Notes: generated by a model not told the origin, from the sequence alone. A stretch of DNA of 53,655 bases from Oscillospiraceae bacterium (GCA_015066515.1 SVOH01000016.1:1-53655); one strand, 5' to 3'. Positions 32,995 through 43,258 are shown, counted from the stretch's first letter. Numbers and translations are program-made.

Positions 32995-35900
32995 ATGCTT
33001 TTAAGTTCTATTCAAATCCAAGGATTTAAGTCTTTTGCTGATAAAACCGTTTTGAAATTCGGTCGCGGCATTACAGCGGTTGTTGGTCCAAATGGTAGCG
33101 GTAAAAGTAATATTTCTGATGCTGTTCGTTGGGTATTGGGCGAACAATCTACAAAAAGTCTTCGTGGACAATCTATGGAAGATGTTATCTTTGGTGGTAC
33201 AGATAATCGCCGTCCGCACGGCTTTTGTGAAGTAACACTTAACATTGATAATGCAGACAGAACTCTTAATTTTGACAATGACTTTGTTTCTATTACACGT
33301 AGATTTTATCGTTCGCATGAAAGCGAATATCTTATAAATAATGTTTCTGTACGACTTAAGGATGTACATGAACTTTTTATGGATACCGGTCTTGGTCGTG
33401 ATGGTTATTCTATGATAGGACAAGGTAAAATTGACAACATCATCAGCACAAAGTCTGATGAACGTCGCGATATTTTTGAGGAAGCGTCTGGTATTTCTAA
33501 ATATAGATATCGTAAAACCGAAGCAGAACGCAAATTAGCTTCTGCCGAGGATAATATGTTGCGCCTTAAAGATATTCTTGATGAGCTTGAATCTCGTGTT
33601 GGTCCATTAGAAGAGCAAAGCAAAAAAGCAGAAAAATTTTTAATGCTTGCAGAGGATAAAAAACAACTGGAAATTGGACTTTGGTTGTACACACTTAACA
33701 ATTCAAAGGATGCTTTGCGTTCTCAAGAAAGTAAAATTGCAACTGCACAAATGCAGTATAAAGAAATTGAAGAAGCACTTAATGAATTTGATACAAAATC
33801 AGAGGAAAACACAGCACAATTTACTTTTATTACATCGCAGATAGAAAATATTCGTCAAAGAATAGCCCTTTCAAACGAAGAAACAGTTAAGTTTGAGGGT
33901 GAAATATCGGTTTTAAATAATGATATTTTACACAACAAAGAAAATATTGATCGTTTGAATTCCGAAAAAAAGGCTTTAGAAGAATCAGACACTTCTGCCA
34001 AGCAAGAAATTGAAAACAAGCGTAATCTAGCAGTTGAAAAGCAAAAATTAATTGATGAATTAAATATTAAACTTTCTGATCTAGAAAATAATCTAAATAA
34101 TTTGTTAACCGACAGCGAAAGCATATCGCGCAAAATTGAAGAACAAATTAAAACACTTAATTTAATATCGGCTAATACTTCTGATTTACGCGTTGAAATG
34201 ACAACATCTAATACATCTATTGAAGAAATTAATTCTCGTAGAGGTATTATAGAAGAACTGCTTAAACAAAATGATTCTGAAAAGCAAATTTTGATTAAGG
34301 ATTTTGATGAAACAAAAGATCTTTTAGATAAGACCGAAGATTCAATTTTATCATTACAAAATTCATTAAAAGGTTACGAACTTAGACTACAAAACCGTAA
34401 TGATGAATTAAAAGAATTAACTGATAAAAGCAATGAATTACATCTGGATATTGAAGCCAAACGTCGTAGAGTTCAAATTTTGACAGAACTTGAAAATAAT
34501 ATGGAAGGCTTTTCTAACGCTGTTAAAAAAGTTGTTGCAGAGTCTGATAAAGGTGTTTTGCGCGGTGTTCATGGCCCGCTTTCAAAATTAATTACTGTTG
34601 ATAAAAAATATTCAGTTGCAATTGAAACCGCTTTAGGTAACGCTCTACAAAACATAGTTGTCGATACCGATGCAGACGCCAAAAGGGGAATTAACTTTCT
34701 TAAGACAAATAATTTTGGTCGTGCAACATTTTTACCAATTTCATCAATAACGTCACGCGAATTTAAGGATAATGATTTTGATGATGTTTACGGTTATATT
34801 GGTGTGGCGTCTGACTTGGTAGAAGTTGATAAAAAATACACCGAAATTGTTAAGCATTTACTTGCCGGTACTGTAGTTACTGAGGATATTGACTCCGCTA
34901 CAACTCTTGCCAAAAAATATAATTACAAAGTTAAGGTTGTTTCCTTGGACGGTCAGGTAATTAACGTTGGTGGTTCGTTTACAGGCGGTTCGCTTGTTAA
35001 ACAGGCCGGTATGCTAAGTAGAGCTGCGGATATAAAACGTATTAATGACGATATTGAAAAACTTTCTGAAAAGGAAAAATCTACACAAAAATTGCTTGAT
35101 GCAGCTGTATCAGCTGTTTCAGAGGTTAATGCTGATATTGTTGCTGTTAAAGCTGATTTGACTAATGCAAATGAAGATAAAATTCGTGCCATTGCTGAAC
35201 TTAAAAGAATTGATGATTTAATAAATAACATTAATAATGTTATTAATTCTTTAAACGATGAACGTGATGGTAGCGAAGAAAAAATTAAATTATTAAATGA
35301 AAAAGCAAATACTGCGTCTATTAAAATTAACGAACTTGAATTACAAAAATCATCAATTCAAGCTGAAATTGATTTAATGACTGGTGGCAGGGATTCACTT
35401 TCTCAAAATCGTGAAGCTTTAACAAATGATATTACAAATATAAAATTACAAATTATAGAAAACAAAAAAGATTTTGATTCGTTAACCTTGTCGGCAAATG
35501 ATATTGAAAACTCAATCTCTAATCGTGCGGCTCGATTAAGTGAAATTGAAGCCGAAATAGCTGCAATTAATTATAAGATTGTACAGCTTAATTCTGATAT
35601 TTCATCACACAACGATGAAATAGATGATATTAAGCATAAAATTATTGAGTATAATAACGACATCGATAAACTTATGAATGAACGTAATTCTGTCGAAAAA
35701 TCAGGGGTTGAGTTGCGTGCAAGCGAACGTGAAAGAACCTTAGAACGTGAAAAAATTGGTGGAGAGTTAGCAAGACTTACAGAGCGTAAGGAAGTTATGA
35801 TGAAAGAGTATGACGATGTAATTCGTCAGCTCTTTGATGAATATCAGCTTACAAAAAGCGAAGCTGAAAATATTGCAATACAGATCGAAAAACCTGCTGA

Positions 35901-36573
35901 AGCGAAAAAGCAGCTTGCTGAAACAAAGTCAAAAATTCGTGCCTTGGGTAATGTTAATGTTTCCGCAATTGAAGAATATAAGGAAGTAAAAGAACGTTAC
36001 GACTTTATGAACGAGCAAATGCAAGATATCGAAAAGGCACGTACAGAGCTTCGTAAGCTTATCAATCAGCTTACATCTCAAATGCAAGAAATGTTTGTTG
36101 AAGGTTTTGCTAAAATTAATGAAAACTTCACTAAAACATTTAGGGAGCTCTTTGGTGGAGGTAGTGCCGAACTTAAGCTTACGGATCCTGAAAATGTTCT
36201 TGAAAGCGGTATTGATATCGAAGCTCGTTTACCGGGTAAGAATGTACCTAGTCTTAATGGACTTTCGGGCGGTGAAAAAGCACTTGTAGCACTTTCTATT
36301 TACTTTGCAATTATGAAGGTGAATGCACCTCCGTTCTGCTTCTTGGATGAGGTTGATACAGCGCTTGATGATATTAATGTCGATCGTTTTGCCGATTATA
36401 TGAAACGTTCTGATTTTAATACACAGTTTATTTGTGTTACGCATCGTCGAGGTACAATGGAACAGGCAGATATGCTTTACGGTGTAACCATGCAAGAAAA
36501 GGGTGTTACAAAGCTACTAGAGCTTAATGTAGCAGAACTTGAAAAGAAATTACTTGAAAATCAAGGAGCATAA
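32995..36573 (+). CDS. smc: Chromosome segregation protein SMC
   Basis: The condensin ATPase, 1192 residues. Walker A GPNGSGKSN is at about 32-40 in the N-terminal head. Coiled coil runs from about 170 to 505 and again from about 680 to 1030. The hinge (about 515-670) contains GVLRGVHGPLSKLI and FTGGSLVKQAGML. The C-terminal head has the signature LNGLSGGEKALVALSI near 1083 and Walker B FCFLDEVDTALDD near 1115. ScpA and ScpB are not in this window. The next gene, ftsY, starts 1 base after the stop codon. Confidence 0.97.
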   Translation: MLLSSIQIQGFKSFADKTVLKFGRGITAVVGPNGSGKSNISDAVRWVLGEQSTKSLRGQSMEDVIFGGTDNRRPHGFCEVTLNIDNADRTLNFDNDFVSITRRFYRSHESEYLINNVSVRLKDVHELFMDTGLGRDGYSMIGQGKIDNIISTKSDERRDIFEEASGISKYRYRKTEAERKLASAEDNMLRLKDILDELESRVGPLEEQSKKAEKFLMLAEDKKQLEIGLWLYTLNNSKDALRSQESKIATAQMQYKEIEEALNEFDTKSEENTAQFTFITSQIENIRQRIALSNEETVKFEGEISVLNNDILHNKENIDRLNSEKKALEESDTSAKQEIENKRNLAVEKQKLIDELNIKLSDLENNLNNLLTDSESISRKIEEQIKTLNLISANTSDLRVEMTTSNTSIEEINSRRGIIEELLKQNDSEKQILIKDFDETKDLLDKTEDSILSLQNSLKGYELRLQNRNDELKELTDKSNELHLDIEAKRRRVQILTELENNMEGFSNAVKKVVAESDKGVLRGVHGPLSKLITVDKKYSVAIETALGNALQNIVVDTDADAKRGINFLKTNNFGRATFLPISSITSREFKDNDFDDVYGYIGVASDLVEVDKKYTEIVKHLLAGTVVTEDIDSATTLAKKYNYKVKVVSLDGQVINVGGSFTGGSLVKQAGMLSRAADIKRINDDIEKLSEKEKSTQKLLDAAVSAVSEVNADIVAVKADLTNANEDKIRAIAELKRIDDLINNINNVINSLNDERDGSEEKIKLLNEKANTASIKINELELQKSSIQAEIDLMTGGRDSLSQNREALTNDITNIKLQIIENKKDFDSLTLSANDIENSISNRAARLSEIEAEIAAINYKIVQLNSDISSHNDEIDDIKHKIIEYNNDIDKLMNERNSVEKSGVELRASERERTLEREKIGGELARLTERKEVMMKEYDDVIRQLFDEYQLTKSEAENIAIQIEKPAEAKKQLAETKSKIRALGNVNVSAIEEYKEVKERYDFMNEQMQDIEKARTELRKLINQLTSQMQEMFVEGFAKINENFTKTFRELFGGGSAELKLTDPENVLESGIDIEARLPGKNVPSLNGLSGGEKALVALSIYFAIMKVNAPPFCFLDEVDTALDDINVDRFADYMKRSDFNTQFICVTHRRGTMEQADMLYGVTMQEKGVTKLLELNVAELEKKLLENQGA

Positions 36574-36574
36574 A

Positions 36575-37489
36575 ATGGGATTATTCAGCAAAATTAAAGC
36601 CGGTCTTCAAAAGACAAAAGCAAGCATTTCTGATGGAATTACAAATATTATTAACAGCTTTACTAAAATAGATGAAGATTTATTTGAAGAGCTTGAAGAA
36701 TTACTTGTAATGTCGGACGTAGGTGTTGAAACATCGGTTCAGATTTGTAATGAATTGCGATCTAGAGTAAAACGTGATGGAATAACCGATCCTGCGAAAA
36801 TTAAAAGTATAATGCACGATATTATTGTTGAAATGTTAGGTAATGATACTCCGCTTAAACTCGAAACAAAGCCTTCAATAATTTTAGTTATCGGTGTTAA
36901 TGGCGTTGGTAAAACAACTACTATCGGAAAATTGTCTTTGATGCTTAAAAACAGTGGTAAAAAAATTGTTTTGGGTGCAGCAGATACATTCCGTGCGGCT
37001 GCAATAGATCAACTTGGTGTATGGGCTGAGCGTGCTGATGTTACAATGGTTAAAAGTGTTGAAGGTAGTGATCCGGCTTCGGTTGTTTTTGACACAATTG
37101 CATCTGCAAAATCCAAGGGAGCTGACATTATTATTTGCGATACCGCAGGTAGACTTCATAATAAGAAAAATCTTATGGACGAGCTTGCAAAAATATATCG
37201 TGTTATTAAACGTGAACTTCCAGATGCTTCAATCGAAACTTTACTTGTACTAGATGCTGCTACAGGACAAAATGCAGTAAATCAAGCACGTGAATTTAAA
37301 AATGTAGCTGATATTACAGGTATTGTTCTTACAAAGCTTGATGGTACCGCAAAAGGTGGTATTGTTATAGCTATTCACAACGAATTAGGTATTCCTGTTA
37401 AATATGTTGGTGTAGGCGAGGGCATTGACGACCTTCAACCATTTAATGCAAAAGAATTTGCTGACGGAATTTTTGATTTAGGTGAATAA
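36575..37489 (+). CDS. ftsY: Signal recognition particle receptor FtsY
   Basis: The membrane-bound GTPase that docks SRP-ribosome complexes, 304 residues. The N domain starts almost at once (short amphipathic N terminus GLFSKIKAGLQKTKASI, no long acidic A domain, as in many Firmicutes). G motifs: GVNGVGKTTTIGKL near 108, DTFRAAA near 142, DTAGRLHNK near 189 and TKLDGTAKGG near 250. I chose the ATG at 36575, preceded by AAGGAG; a longer frame starts inside smc. It overlaps nothing and is followed 1 base later by rdgB. Confidence 0.96.
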   Translation: MGLFSKIKAGLQKTKASISDGITNIINSFTKIDEDLFEELEELLVMSDVGVETSVQICNELRSRVKRDGITDPAKIKSIMHDIIVEMLGNDTPLKLETKPSIILVIGVNGVGKTTTIGKLSLMLKNSGKKIVLGAADTFRAAAIDQLGVWAERADVTMVKSVEGSDPASVVFDTIASAKSKGADIIICDTAGRLHNKKNLMDELAKIYRVIKRELPDASIETLLVLDAATGQNAVNQAREFKNVADITGIVLTKLDGTAKGGIVIAIHNELGIPVKYVGVGEGIDDLQPFNAKEFADGIFDLGE

Positions 37490-37490
37490 T

Positions 37491-38090
37491 ATGAAAATTT
37501 TTATTGCAACGAAAAATCAAAAAAAATTATTAGAGCTTGAAAGAATTTTAAAGCCAATGGGTTTTAATGTTTTAAGTCAAAAAGACTTTCAAAAGGAGTT
37601 TCCGGATCCGATTGAGGATGGTACAACTTTTGAAGAAAATGCAATTATTAAAGCTAAAGACGGCTTTAATAATACAGGACTAATTTCCGTTGCAGATGAT
37701 TCGGGTATTTGTGTTGATTATCTTGGTGGTGCGCCGGGTATTTATTCTGCTCGCTATTCTGGTGAACACGGTGATGACGAGTCCAACAATAAAAAATTGT
37801 TGCGTGAACTTGAAGGTGTACCTTTAGAAAAACGTACGGCCCGTTATGTTGCCGCAATTGCTTGTGTATTTCCTGATGGAAGATCTTTTACCGTTCGCGG
37901 AGAATGTGAAGGTAAAATCAACTTTGAACCTGTCGGTGAAGGTGGATTTGGTTACGACCCATATTTCATAAGTGAATTAGGACCAATGGGTTTGCTTACT
38001 CCCGAACAAAAGGATAGTATAAGTCATCGTGGTAAGGCACTAGTACTTTTTAAAGAAAAATTAAAAAAATATATTAATGAGGAAATATAA
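37491..38090 (+). CDS. rdgB: XTP/dITP diphosphatase (RdgB/HAM1 family)
   Basis: It removes deaminated purine nucleotides (XTP, ITP) from the pool. The 199-residue protein begins with KIFIATKNQKKLLELE; the core motif ADDSGICVDYLGGAPGIYSA is near residues 68-87 and the closing GEGGFGYDPYF motif near 145. It starts 1 base after ftsY and its stop overlaps the yhbY start by 1 base. Confidence 0.94.
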   Translation: MKIFIATKNQKKLLELERILKPMGFNVLSQKDFQKEFPDPIEDGTTFEENAIIKAKDGFNNTGLISVADDSGICVDYLGGAPGIYSARYSGEHGDDESNNKKLLRELEGVPLEKRTARYVAAIACVFPDGRSFTVRGECEGKINFEPVGEGGFGYDPYFISELGPMGLLTPEQKDSISHRGKALVLFKEKLKKYINEEI

Positions 38091-38383
38091 TGTTAAACAG
38101 TAGACAAAGAGCACAACTTCGTGGTATGGCCAACACATACGAAGCAATATTTCAAGTAGGTAAAGGTGGTATAAACGATCAGCTTATAAAACAGGTTGAC
38201 GAAGCACTTGAAGCACGCGAGCTTATTAAAATGCGAGTTCTTGAAACCTGTCCAGATACCTCACGCACAGCGGCTGATACTATCGCCGAGCGAGTAGGTG
38301 CCGATGTAGTACAGGTGATAGGCTACCGCTTTATTCTTTACCGTGAAAGCAAAAATAACAAAACGATAAAATTGGTGAAATAA
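38090..38383 (+). CDS. yhbY: YhbY family RNA-binding protein
   Basis: A 97-residue CRM-domain protein that binds pre-50S particles. The first residues LNSRQRAQLRGMAN and the QVGKGGIN motif (residues 22-29, the GxxG RNA-binding loop) are diagnostic. It is tightly packed between rdgB and nadD, in the widespread yhbY-nadD-yqeK-rsfS cluster. Confidence 0.92.
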   Translation: MLNSRQRAQLRGMANTYEAIFQVGKGGINDQLIKQVDEALEARELIKMRVLETCPDTSRTAADTIAERVGADVVQVIGYRFILYRESKNNKTIKLVK

Positions 38384-38965
38384 ATGTTAAATATTGCGAT
38401 TTTTGGCGGAACATTTAATCCATTTCATATTGGTCATTATGAAATGCTTTCTAGCATTTGTAGCCTTGAATTTATCGATAAAGTTCTTGTTATGCCTGAT
38501 AAAATACCACCTCATAAGACGTTAAATAATGTTGTTGATGACTTGCATCGTCAAAATATGTGTAAAATAGTTTGCGAGGATTTTATAAAGGCAGAACCGT
38601 GTTTTATTGAGTTTGAACGAGAAGGTAAGAGCTATACCATAGATACAATAAATTTACTAAGAAAAAAACATCCAAATGATAACTTTTTTGTTACTATTGG
38701 TGGAGATATGTTATCTACACTTGATACTTGGTATAATTGGCAAGAACTTATTAAAAAAGTATCTTTTATAGCATTTAAGCGAGATGGAATTGCTGATTTT
38801 GAAAAATCTTATAATCGACTAATTGATTTGGGTGCTGATATTAAGATTATTGATGATAAAATTACTAACATATCTTCAACAAAACTTCGCAATAAAATTT
38901 CGAAAGAATATTTACCTCCAAAAATTTATGATTATATAATTGAAAAAGGAATTTATAATGGCTGA
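38384..38965 (+). CDS. nadD: Nicotinate-nucleotide adenylyltransferase
   Basis: It joins nicotinate mononucleotide with ATP, the penultimate step to NAD. The 193-residue protein has the nucleotidyltransferase motif IFGGTFNPFHIGHY at residues 5-18 and the second signature ISSTKLRNKI near 167 (ISSTxxR). It abuts yhbY with no gap and overlaps yqeK by 8 bases. Confidence 0.95.
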   Translation: MLNIAIFGGTFNPFHIGHYEMLSSICSLEFIDKVLVMPDKIPPHKTLNNVVDDLHRQNMCKIVCEDFIKAEPCFIEFEREGKSYTIDTINLLRKKHPNDNFFVTIGGDMLSTLDTWYNWQELIKKVSFIAFKRDGIADFEKSYNRLIDLGADIKIIDDKITNISSTKLRNKISKEYLPPKIYDYIIEKGIYNG

Positions 38966-39533
38966 AAAATATTTTGAATATAAAGAAATTTTACAAAAGC
39001 GTTTAACACCAAAACGTTACAATCATTCGCTTTGTGTCGCTGATGAAGCGGTTCGTTTAGCAAAAAAATATGGCGGTGATCAAGAGAAGGCATATCTTGC
39101 CGGTTTGTTACACGATATTACAAAAAATGCAACAGTTGAAGAACACTTGCATATCTTTAACAAATTTGATATAATGCTTAACGATATTGAAAAAAAATCT
39201 GAAAAACTTTGGCATGCAATTAGTGGTTCGGCATATATCGAACATATGCTCTGTATAACTGATAAAGAAATTATTAATTCTGTAAGATATCACACAACAG
39301 CCCGTGAAGATATGACACATTTTGAAAAAATCATTTATCTTGCGGATTTCACTTCAAGTGATCGTGATTATGACGATATTGAGATTATGCGTGCAAAGGT
39401 TGAGATTTCTATGGAAGATGCTCTTGACTATGCACTTTCATACACAATAAAGGATCTAGTTTCTAGAAAAAAACAACTTCATCTTGATACCATAAAAGCG
39501 TATAATCAGTACGTTTTGAAAGGAGATAAATAA
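38958..39533 (+). CDS. yqeK: HD-domain Ap4A hydrolase YqeK
   Basis: A 191-residue HD-domain hydrolase. The metal ligands are in RYNHSLCVADEA (H near 21), LLHDITKN (HD near 50) and the downstream RYHTTARE and LADFTSSDRDY segments. Members of the YqeK group cleave diadenosine tetraphosphate. The ATG at 38958 follows AAAAGGA; a longer in-frame frame begins inside nadD. Its stop overlaps rsfS by 1 base. Confidence 0.9.
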   Translation: MAEKYFEYKEILQKRLTPKRYNHSLCVADEAVRLAKKYGGDQEKAYLAGLLHDITKNATVEEHLHIFNKFDIMLNDIEKKSEKLWHAISGSAYIEHMLCITDKEIINSVRYHTTAREDMTHFEKIIYLADFTSSDRDYDDIEIMRAKVEISMEDALDYALSYTIKDLVSRKKQLHLDTIKAYNQYVLKGDK

Positions 39534-39898
39534 TGGAATCACAAAATATTGTAAAGCTTGCTTCCAATGCATTAAATAATAAAAAAGCTAAACAGTTAAA
39601 GGCTCTTAAAATTGATGATCTTACTACACTTGCCGATTATTTTGTAATCGCTACAGCTACTTCTTCTACACATGTACGCGCACTTGCTGATGAGGTGGAA
39701 GAAAAATTAGAGGAACAGGGTGTAAAGGTTCATCATATCGAAGGTCGTTCAACCGGTTGGATTATTCTCGATTACACATCGGTTATAGTTCATATTTTTA
39801 CTCCAGACCAAAGAGAATTCTACAATTTAGATAATATGTGGAGCGAAGCAACCGAAATTGATTTGTCGACAATTCTAAACGAAGCAGAGGGTGATTAA
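39533..39898 (+). CDS. rsfS: Ribosome silencing factor RsfS
   Basis: A 121-residue protein that binds uL14 and blocks subunit joining when nutrients are low. Family motifs [17 protein letters not shown] (about 26-42), [13 protein letters not shown] (about 74-86), [20 protein letters not shown] (about 89-108) and the closing acidic tail are all present. It lies between yqeK and leuS, the usual Firmicutes order. Confidence 0.94.
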   Translation: MESQNIVKLASNALNNKKAKQLKALKIDDLTTLADYFVIATATSSTHVRALADEVEEKLEEQGVKVHHIEGRSTGWIILDYTSVIVHIFTPDQREFYNLDNMWSEATEIDLSTILNEAEGD

Positions 39899-39899
39899 T

Positions 39900-42305
39900 A
39901 TGAAATATAATTATACTGAAATCGAACAAAAATGGCAGCAAATTTGGGACGATAATAAAACATTTGCCGCTAAAAATGACTTCACATTACCAAAGTTTTA
40001 CGGTCTTGTAGAATTTCCTTATCCATCAGGTCAGGGCTTGCACGTAGGACATCCACGTTCTTACACTGCAATTGATATTGTTGCACGTAAAAAGCGTTTG
40101 CAGGGCTTTAACGTTCTTTATCCAATGGGTTGGGATGCATTTGGTCTTCCTACCGAAAACTTTGCAATAAAGAATCACATTCATCCTGCTGAAGTTACCA
40201 AGATGAATGTTGCTAACTTTAAGCGTCAGCTTAAATCACTTGGTTTTTCTTTCGACTGGGATAGGGAAGTTAACACTACTGATCCAGAGTATTACAAGTG
40301 GACACAGTGGATTTTCCTTCAACTTTATAAAAAAGGTCTTGCTTACAAAAAGCAGATGGCAGTTAACTGGTGCACCTCTTGTAAATGCGTTCTTGCTAAT
40401 GAAGAGGTTGTAAACGGCGTTTGTGAGCGTTGCGGCAGTGAGGTTGTGCAACGTGAAAAAAGTCAGTGGATGCTCAAAATTACCGACTATGCTGAAAAGC
40501 TTCTTGAAGGTCTTGATGATGTTGATTTCATTGAGCGCGTTAAGACCCAACAGCGCAACTGGATTGGTCGTTCTTACGGTACGCTTGTAGATTTTGGTAC
40601 TACAAGTGGCGATAAGTTCCAAGTATTTACTACTCGTGCTGATACACTGTTTGGTGCTACATACACCGTGTTGTCACCAGAGCATCCGTTAATTGAAAAA
40701 TGGGCGGATAAAATTGAAAACTATGATGAAGTTTTAGCTTATAAGCAAGAAGCCGCTAAAAAGTCGGATTTTGAGCGTACCGAACTTGCGAAAGATAAAA
40801 CAGGTGTAATGCTTAAAGGTATTAAGGCGATAAACCCTGTAAACAATACTGAAATTCCGATTTTCATTTCTGACTACGTGCTTATATCTTATGGTACAGG
40901 TGCTATCATGGCAGTACCTGCTCACGATACTCGTGACTGGGATTTTGCTAAAAAATTCGGTCTTCCAATTATTGAGGTTGTAGCAGGTGGTAATGTAGAA
41001 GAAGCTGCATTTACCGATTGTAATACCGGCGTTATGGTAAACTCTGAATTCTTAAACGGACTTTCTGTTGAAGATGCAAAGGTTAAAATTCAAGAATGGC
41101 TTAAAGAAAAAGGTCTTGGCGAACGCAAGACGAATTACAAGCTTCGCGACTGGGTATTCTCTCGTCAGAGATATTGGGGCGAGCCAATTCCTATGGTATA
41201 TTGTGAAAAATGTGGTTATGTGCCTCTTCCCGAAAGTGAATTGCCACTCACACTTCCTAATGTTGATTCTTATGAACCTACCGATAACGGTGAATCTCCG
41301 CTTGCTAAAATTACCGATTGGGTAAATACAACATGTCCACACTGTGGTGCACCTGCTAAGCGAGAAACCGATACTATGCCTCAATGGGCAGGTTCGTCTT
41401 GGTATTTCTTACGCTATTGCGATCCTAATAATAAGGATGCTTTGGCAAGCAAAGAAGCTTTAGAATATTGGGGACCTGTTGACTGGTATAATGGTGGTAT
41501 GGAGCACACAACCCTTCACTTACTTTACAGTCGTTTCTGGCATTTGTTCCTTTATGATATCGGTGTAGTACCAAACAAAGAGCCTTATGCTAAGCGTACA
41601 AGTCACGGTATGATTTTGGGTGAAAATGGTGAAAAGATGTCTAAGAGCCGTGGCAATGTTGTAAATCCGGATGAAATTATCCGCGATTATGGCGCAGATA
41701 CAATGCGTGTTTATGAAATGTTTATTGGTGACTTTGAAAAGGCAGCTCCTTGGAGTCAGTCTTCAATCAAGGGCAGTAAGCGTTTCCTTGACAAGGTATT
41801 CTCACTCGCCGATATTTTGGTTGACGGTGATAGTTACCGTACCGAGCTTGAGTCTGAAATTCATAAGACCATTAAAAAGGTTACCGAAGATATTGAAACG
41901 CTTAAAATGAACACTGCAATTGCCGCTTTGATGTCATTGCTTAATACAATTACAGCAACTGGCAGCATCAATAAAGCAGAATTTAAGACCTTTATTACTT
42001 TGCTTAATCCATTTGCTCCTCATATGACAGAAGAACTTTGGGAAATAGCAGGCTTTGACGGCATGCTTAATGCTACAGAGTGGCCAAAGTACGATGGGGC
42101 TAAATGTGTTGATTCCGCTGTTGAAATCGCTGTTCAGGTAAACGGTAAAATCAGAGCTAGAATTAACGTTGCAGCCGATATTGATGCCGCAAGCGCAATT
42201 TCACTTGCTAAGGCCGATAATGCCGTAGCGGCTGAAATTAATGGAATGACGGTTATTAAAGAACTTTATGTTCCAAAACGTCTTGTGAACATTGTAGTTA
42301 AATAA
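39900..42305 (+). CDS. leuS: Leucyl-tRNA synthetase
   Basis: It charges tRNA-Leu; class I synthetase of 801 residues, the standard bacterial length. The HIGH-type motif is [16 protein letters not shown] near residues 41-56 and the KMSKS motif [12 protein letters not shown] near 575. A CxxC pair (CTSCKC...CERCGS) sits in the zinc region near 158-180. The editing domain (about 220-410) includes [12 protein letters not shown] and the conserved [17 protein letters not shown] 39900 was chosen; an in-frame GTG at 39891 lies inside rsfS. No T-box leader is seen upstream, since it is in the rsfS operon. Confidence 0.96.
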   Translation: MKYNYTEIEQKWQQIWDDNKTFAAKNDFTLPKFYGLVEFPYPSGQGLHVGHPRSYTAIDIVARKKRLQGFNVLYPMGWDAFGLPTENFAIKNHIHPAEVTKMNVANFKRQLKSLGFSFDWDREVNTTDPEYYKWTQWIFLQLYKKGLAYKKQMAVNWCTSCKCVLANEEVVNGVCERCGSEVVQREKSQWMLKITDYAEKLLEGLDDVDFIERVKTQQRNWIGRSYGTLVDFGTTSGDKFQVFTTRADTLFGATYTVLSPEHPLIEKWADKIENYDEVLAYKQEAAKKSDFERTELAKDKTGVMLKGIKAINPVNNTEIPIFISDYVLISYGTGAIMAVPAHDTRDWDFAKKFGLPIIEVVAGGNVEEAAFTDCNTGVMVNSEFLNGLSVEDAKVKIQEWLKEKGLGERKTNYKLRDWVFSRQRYWGEPIPMVYCEKCGYVPLPESELPLTLPNVDSYEPTDNGESPLAKITDWVNTTCPHCGAPAKRETDTMPQWAGSSWYFLRYCDPNNKDALASKEALEYWGPVDWYNGGMEHTTLHLLYSRFWHLFLYDIGVVPNKEPYAKRTSHGMILGENGEKMSKSRGNVVNPDEIIRDYGADTMRVYEMFIGDFEKAAPWSQSSIKGSKRFLDKVFSLADILVDGDSYRTELESEIHKTIKKVTEDIETLKMNTAIAALMSLLNTITATGSINKAEFKTFITLLNPFAPHMTEELWEIAGFDGMLNATEWPKYDGAKCVDSAVEIAVQVNGKIRARINVAADIDAASAISLAKADNAVAAEINGMTVIKELYVPKRLVNIVVK

Positions 42306-42319
42306 CTTAAAATTAAATA

Positions 42320-42360
42320 AGACAGTTCGAAACCATCCTGTCTAAAAACAAAACTATGGG
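42320..42360 (+). promoter_or_regulatory. PreQ1-I riboswitch aptamer
   Basis: GACAG (42321-42325) pairs with CTGTC (42338-42342), enclosing TTCGAAACCATC with the conserved TTC and CC positions, and is followed by the A-rich tail AAAAACAAAACTA that forms the pseudoknot. The tail continues into ACTATGGG (42353-42360), which can pair with CCCATAGT (42378-42385) as an antiterminator. The downstream gene is a queuosine-precursor transporter, which fits. Confidence 0.85.
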
Positions 42361-42369
42361 CTTAAATTA

Positions 42370-42402
42370 AAGACACACCCATAGTATAGGTGTGTCTTTT
42401 TG
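42370..42402 (+). terminator. Terminator controlled by the preQ1 riboswitch
   Basis: AAGACACACC (42370-42379) and GGTGTGTCTT (42389-42398) form a perfect 10-bp stem followed by TTT. Its 5' arm and loop overlap CCCATAGT, which the antiterminator ACTATGGG captures, so the two folds exclude each other. Confidence 0.9.
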
Positions 42403-42425
42403 CCCCTTGTGAAAGGGAAATGTTT

Positions 42426-43133
42426 ATGAAAAATGAATTATTACTTTTAGGATCTGTAATTGTTATTTATGGAGTAGTACTTATTGCATATAGATTATTT
42501 GGTAAAATTGGTATGTATGTTATGACCGTTGTTGCAACTATACTTGCCAATATAGAAGTTTTAATGCTTGTAGATGGATTTGGTATGGAGCAAACGCTCG
42601 GTAACGTTATGTTTGCTTCCACCTATCTTGTAACAGACATATTAAGTGAAAATGAGGGTAAGAAAAGCGCTAATAAGGCTGTGTGGCTTGGTGTATTTAC
42701 TTCGGTAATTATGTTGATTTTTACACAGTATTGGATGCTTTATACTCCTTCTTCAAATGATTGGGCAAGTGAACATATTTCTGCAATTTTTAGCACCACA
42801 CCTCGTCTTCTTGCGGCAAGCTTTATAGGCTATGTTATTTCACAGCGCTTTGATGTATGGCTTTATCATAAATGGTGGGATTTTATAAACAAAAAAACAG
42901 GGGATAGCGAACGATTTTTGTGGTTGAGAAACAACGGTTCAACCCTTATTTCTCAGGTAGTTAATACATTGATATTTACCACAATTGCATTTTATGGTAC
43001 GTATGACATAGAAACATTTTTATCAATTATGGCATCAAGCTATGTAATTTATATTTTTACAAGTTTACTCGATACACCAGTAGTTTATATTTCAAGATGG
43101 ATGAAAAACAAAGGTCATATTAGCGAGAATTAA
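42426..43133 (+). CDS. yhhQ: Queuosine precursor transporter (YhhQ family)
   Basis: A membrane protein of 235 residues with about six or seven transmembrane helices. The family motif STYLVTDILSENEGKKSAN at about 61-79 and the C-terminal VVNTLIFTTIAF segment are characteristic of the YhhQ family (COG1738), which imports queuine or preQ1-type precursors. The preQ1 riboswitch upstream supports this substrate class. The ATG at 42426 sits 8 bases after AAAGGG; a second ATG at 42420 is too close. The Shine-Dalgarno can also pair with CCCTT at 42404-42408. Confidence 0.9.
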   Translation: MKNELLLLGSVIVIYGVVLIAYRLFGKIGMYVMTVVATILANIEVLMLVDGFGMEQTLGNVMFASTYLVTDILSENEGKKSANKAVWLGVFTSVIMLIFTQYWMLYTPSSNDWASEHISAIFSTTPRLLAASFIGYVISQRFDVWLYHKWWDFINKKTGDSERFLWLRNNGSTLISQVVNTLIFTTIAFYGTYDIETFLSIMASSYVIYIFTSLLDTPVVYISRWMKNKGHISEN

Positions 43134-43140
43134 AAAAGTC

Positions 43141-43169
43141 TTGATTCTTTTATCCATATATTGTATAAT
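43141..43169 (+). promoter_or_regulatory. Sigma-A promoter (TTGATT - 17 - TATAAT)
   Basis: TTGATT (43141-43146) and a consensus TATAAT (43164-43169) are 17 bases apart. It starts 7 bases after the transporter stop codon. Transcripts would enter the terminator-like hairpin at 43183 almost at once. Confidence 0.65.
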
Positions 43170-43182
43170 ATAATAAATTATA

Positions 43183-43228
43183 ACAGCTTTCCGTATTTCT
43201 GTATCAAATGCGGTAGGCTGTTTTTTTA
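43183..43228 (+). terminator. Hairpin terminator just after the promoter
   Basis: ACAGC pairs with GCTGT, with inner CCGTAT/ATGCGG pairing, followed by TTTTTTT. It lies downstream of the promoter at 43141, so it either ends yhhQ transcription or acts as an attenuator for the gene at 43259. Confidence 0.65.
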
Positions 43229-43258
43229 AAACTTAATTTAAGAAAGTGAGGCTTGATT

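Noticed and set aside
33001-33423. Minus-strand frames opposite the SMC head
   Set aside because: Antisense shadows of the Walker A region, with no protein-like composition.
39533-39900. T-box leader for leuS
   Set aside because: leuS follows rsfS by one base; there is no room for a T-box and none of its conserved blocks are present.
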